DNA of 64,000 nt, from contig OZ241323.1 of NCBI GenBank assembly GCA_965199685.1, positions 1,302,001 to 1,366,000 of the forward strand. Direction: 5' to 3'. Position 1 is the first letter of the stretch. Each line of letters starts with the position of its first letter. This DNA is from SP5GCR1 sp965199685 (GTDB taxonomy: Bacteria > Pseudomonadota > Gammaproteobacteria > Poriferisulfidales > Oxydemutatoraceae). Position numbers and translations under genes: made by a program. Under the pieces are notes generated by a model. The model saw only the letters and a list, made by a program, of their open reading frames with translations, was not told where the DNA came from and searched no databases. Below are positions 62,501 to 64,000 of the stretch, one piece after another.

Positions 62501-64000
62501 ATGCCCTCGTCGTTTGCGGTCACATCAATAGCGAAGACTTCGTTCATCCCTGCAGCAACCGTAACCGGCACATCTACCTCACGATTGGCATCACTTGGTG
62601 CATTGTTCCCCTCTGTAATTGTCAGCGTTGCATCCTCATCATGCGCCATCGCAGTTAGGGTTGCATTTTCTACATCATTAGTTAGTTCTATGCTGTAGCG
62701 GGTTTGTTGATTGACTACCATAGCATCAAAACTAAATTCCGGTACAAAAGTAACTTCACCCACCAGCGATTCAACTTTCAGCTCACTCAGCCGCGTGTCT
62801 TGGCTTGGTTGCCGCACAATCCTCACCATGTAGGTCTTGCTCGTCTCCATGTCTTGAGCGAGCACCTTGATTCTGGCTATCTTGGTTTCACCTTCACCTA
62901 AGGATATAGGGTCGCCGAGGGTCTCTCTAGTACCATCTATCGTGAACTCTGTAATCGTTGCACTACTATGATCCGCCTCCGCTTCCAACCTCACATTCGT
63001 TGCTTTGTCACCGACTACCGGATTAGGAATGTTATACACATAACTTGTCCTTGTTGTCAGATTGCCAAAGCTAGTAGCATCACCTACATTCGGCGCTACA
63101 CTCAAAAGACGCAAGTTGGCATTATCGCTCACCTCGCGCCTTGCAGTTATCGTATAGGTATTCGCCAGCCTACCTGATACTCTCAGTTCTATGCTAATGA
63201 CTTTCCTCTCTCCGAAACCAAACGGGATTGAAACACTTCCGTCATCATCTTGTGTTAGTGCTCTGCCTCCCTCAAGGATCCTGTACATAACAGTACTTTG
63301 GTCTGCCAAAGGTAGCATTGGTGCGACGGTGAGTGTTGGATTCTCGTTTGCAACCGTCACCGTATATTCGTTCACAAAAGAACTAAATGTGTACGGATCA
63401 TCAGCCTCAAGTCCGGTCAATCCCAACTCCTCTAAAATTATCACATCACCTATGTTCACGATATAGCTTGCTTCGGTGTAGCCGTCCTCAGTCATATCGG
63501 CGCGTCTTACTACGATTGCGATCTGAGTTTCTTGAGTCACCGGAATACCGGAAAAAACGGTTGGATTGATGCGATCCCTGCTCAAGGTTTGAGGCATGAA
63601 ACCTTCGACAGCCGTGCCGTTCACTAGGACGTTTTGCACACTTACATTTTCAGCAGTTACCGATGCTCGGATTGTGGTTTCGCTAATCTGATCGTTAATG
63701 CTACCGGTGTAGCGGGTTCCAGAAGCATCATTGGGATCATCATCTAGGGTGATGCCGTCCATTAAAAGCACAAATCCTAATCCTTCCGCGCCTCTATCCA
63801 TCCGCGAAGCACGCGATATGGCCACGGTATAAGTTTCCATAGGATCGCCTTGGTCGTTTGCGGTTGTCACTATGGTGAAGACTCTATTCCTCCCGGCATT
63901 GACCGTAATCGGTATATCTACCATCCGACGGTTGGTGGCATCACTCAGGTTAGTGCCTGCTTCCCTGATTGTCAGCGTTGCATCCTCATCATTGGTCATC
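59509..64000 (-). CDS. N-terminal-side part of the second giant cadherin-like protein (open at the right edge)
   Basis: 1496 codons open to the edge of the window. Cadherin-like beta-sandwich repeats dominate, each ending in YTVTVxR-type strands (TVTVANENPTLTV; AENGMAMQTYTLVVTRA; YTITARREVSDNANL). The part near 59.5-60.5 kb consists of the 663-bp units; the rest is more diverged. No signal peptide, GLUG or calcium loop is seen in the part available. It is probably one gene with 56101-57879 if the broken stretch is an artefact. Confidence 0.82.
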   Translation of the reverse strand, partial: MTNDEDATLTIREAGTNLSDATNRRMVDIPITVNAGRNRVFTIVTTANDQGDPMETYTVAISRASRMDRGAEGLGFVLLMDGITLDDDPNDASGTRYTGSINDQISETTIRASVTAENVSVQNVLVNGTAVEGFMPQTLSRDRINPTVFSGIPVTQETQIAIVVRRADMTEDGYTEASYIVNIGDVIILEELGLTGLEADDPYTFSSFVNEYTVTVANENPTLTVAPMLPLADQSTVMYRILEGGRALTQDDDGSVSIPFGFGERKVISIELRVSGRLANTYTITARREVSDNANLRLLSVAPNVGDATSFGNLTTRTSYVYNIPNPVVGDKATNVRLEAEADHSSATITEFTIDGTRETLGDPISLGEGETKIARIKVLAQDMETSKTYMVRIVRQPSQDTRLSELKVESLVGEVTFVPEFSFDAMVVNQQTRYSIELTNDVENATLTAMAHDEDATLTITEGNNAPSDANREVDVPVTVAAGMNEVFAIDVTANDEGMPMATYTAIVSRASAMDRTSLGFMLDMTGITLTAEPDDASGTRYTGEINDIISETTIRASAAEDVSVRSIIVNNVEHIIGGTAQDLSGSLAAVSDAISLRQGGVQIEIVVRRDDDTEDGYTETTYIVNTGDVIILEALELTGLRADDPYRFDSFDDDYTVTVANNNTTLTVTPRLPSSADQGTTLRILDRNTVLTRADDGSASIPFDVGERKVISVELTVPGVTATYTYTITATRERSNDVRLQASSPTVGGVAAVVDTNDPLRYVAELAADVEMATITVAANHPSATVTIMEDGMADVSGMPRAERSVTLANTGDSKTLMIRVTAENGMAMQTYTLVVTRADSPDASLAQLRVEDATPRDLVLDDDPNVTYTATIPADVMSTLVTATANHPSATVMIGVDQTTSSTVTLANAGDSETLTITVTAQNGTPRIYTLTVVRTGSADDDLRGLRVTNPPGAGLNPTFPTAADREYEVTGNIGAEIELEMTSGPRQTVSINNETALIDGSSAEQITTSTTRALQYGDNTIDIKVVAQDGRTSQNYILTAFRPVNLTGLGITGTDGSYRFNPFVTDYAVTIPNRNVMFDITPMVPMLATGRIEYTISEGGVQLAQNAPATSISINEGEEKVINIDLTAPNGTTNTYVVTATREVSELSNNANLSVLRILSNGTQLISFGNLATRINYEYNIANPVVGDKATSVMLEAETENSNAMITGFTIDGTIAEISDAIPLADGETKIARIRVRAQDLTTIKTYTVTITRQRSQDTRLSVLEVSPSRSLPGFSFDPATATQDASYSLELANDVANTTLTAIANNTSATLTITEGSNPPSAANRQVDVPVTLTEGESKDFTIVVTAQDTTVMATYTVTLSRAGAELSDNANLSVLRVVPNVGSATSFGNLATNINYMYNIANPVVGDKATSVMLEAAVVNSNAMITEFTIDGTIAEISDAIPLGDGETKIARIRVRAQDLTTIKTYTVTITRQRSQDTRLSSRVAGSLTK

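Overview
The window comes from a gammaproteobacterium of moderately low GC that I cannot name. Supporting features are a cytochrome bc1 operon followed by sspA, an rseC–Do-protease pair, orn, the hemA-prfA-prmC operon, and an MSHA-type pilus operon. The housekeeping genes are conventional. The intergenic DNA is not: it is crowded with short palindromic repeats and small inverted-repeat elements, and large surface proteins, a CRISPR-Cas system and restriction-modification cassettes sit among them.

Layout. 1-2430: partial infC, thrS and tRNA-Val, all minus strand. 2430-3080: a candidate structured small RNA with its own promoter, a repeat, then tRNA-Leu. 3212-8490: mshI-J-K-L-E, whose mshK start lies inside a repeat element. 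8574-10526: a decayed type II restriction-modification pair, with an internally deleted HEAT-methyltransferase and a CfrBI-like nuclease interrupted by a repeat. 11008-29514: one uninterrupted minus-strand gene for a 6168-residue secreted protein made of calcium-loop/GLUG modules and cadherin-like sandwiches. 29854-30728: two small coiled-coil membrane proteins. 31248-34416: hemA-prfA-prmC. 34682-39151: a small cytochrome c, orn, rseC, Do protease, an orphan adaptor protein and a pentapeptide-repeat protein. 40240-43662: petA-petB-petC-sspA on the minus strand.

44600-55100 is a defence and mobile-element island. It holds a small lipoprotein, a minus-strand tracrRNA candidate, cas9-cas1-cas2 (type II-C), an 11-repeat CRISPR array, an apparently intact type II R-M pair on the minus strand, a third coiled-coil protein and a complete IS1182-like element. 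55152-56015 is an alpha/beta hydrolase. From 56101 to the right edge runs a second giant repeat protein gene on the minus strand, made of 663-bp tandem repeats with a decayed stretch at about 57.9-59.5 kb.

The most unusual object is Cas9. It carries a second, diverged copy of its linker-HNH segment (residues about 788-912, copied from 602-727) inserted into the RuvC-III region, and the catalytic Glu-His of that copy is replaced by Gly-Tyr. Its tracrRNA candidate also has an anti-repeat split by a 20-nt insertion. Each CRISPR repeat carries a perfect extended -10 box directing transcription toward cas2, and a large hairpin separates the convergent cas operon and array.

The second theme is repeats. 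About 150-bp elements share the terminal inverted repeat of the resident IS1182-like element and, like it, are inserted in the CATG loop of a host palindrome, so they look like its non-autonomous derivatives. Their hairpin stems and the host palindrome's stem vary in sequence between copies but keep pairing. The two giant surface proteins end in the same short tail (IRIRxKVFLEGPLQ) although the DNA encoding it differs at most codons, which points to a selected C-terminal signal.
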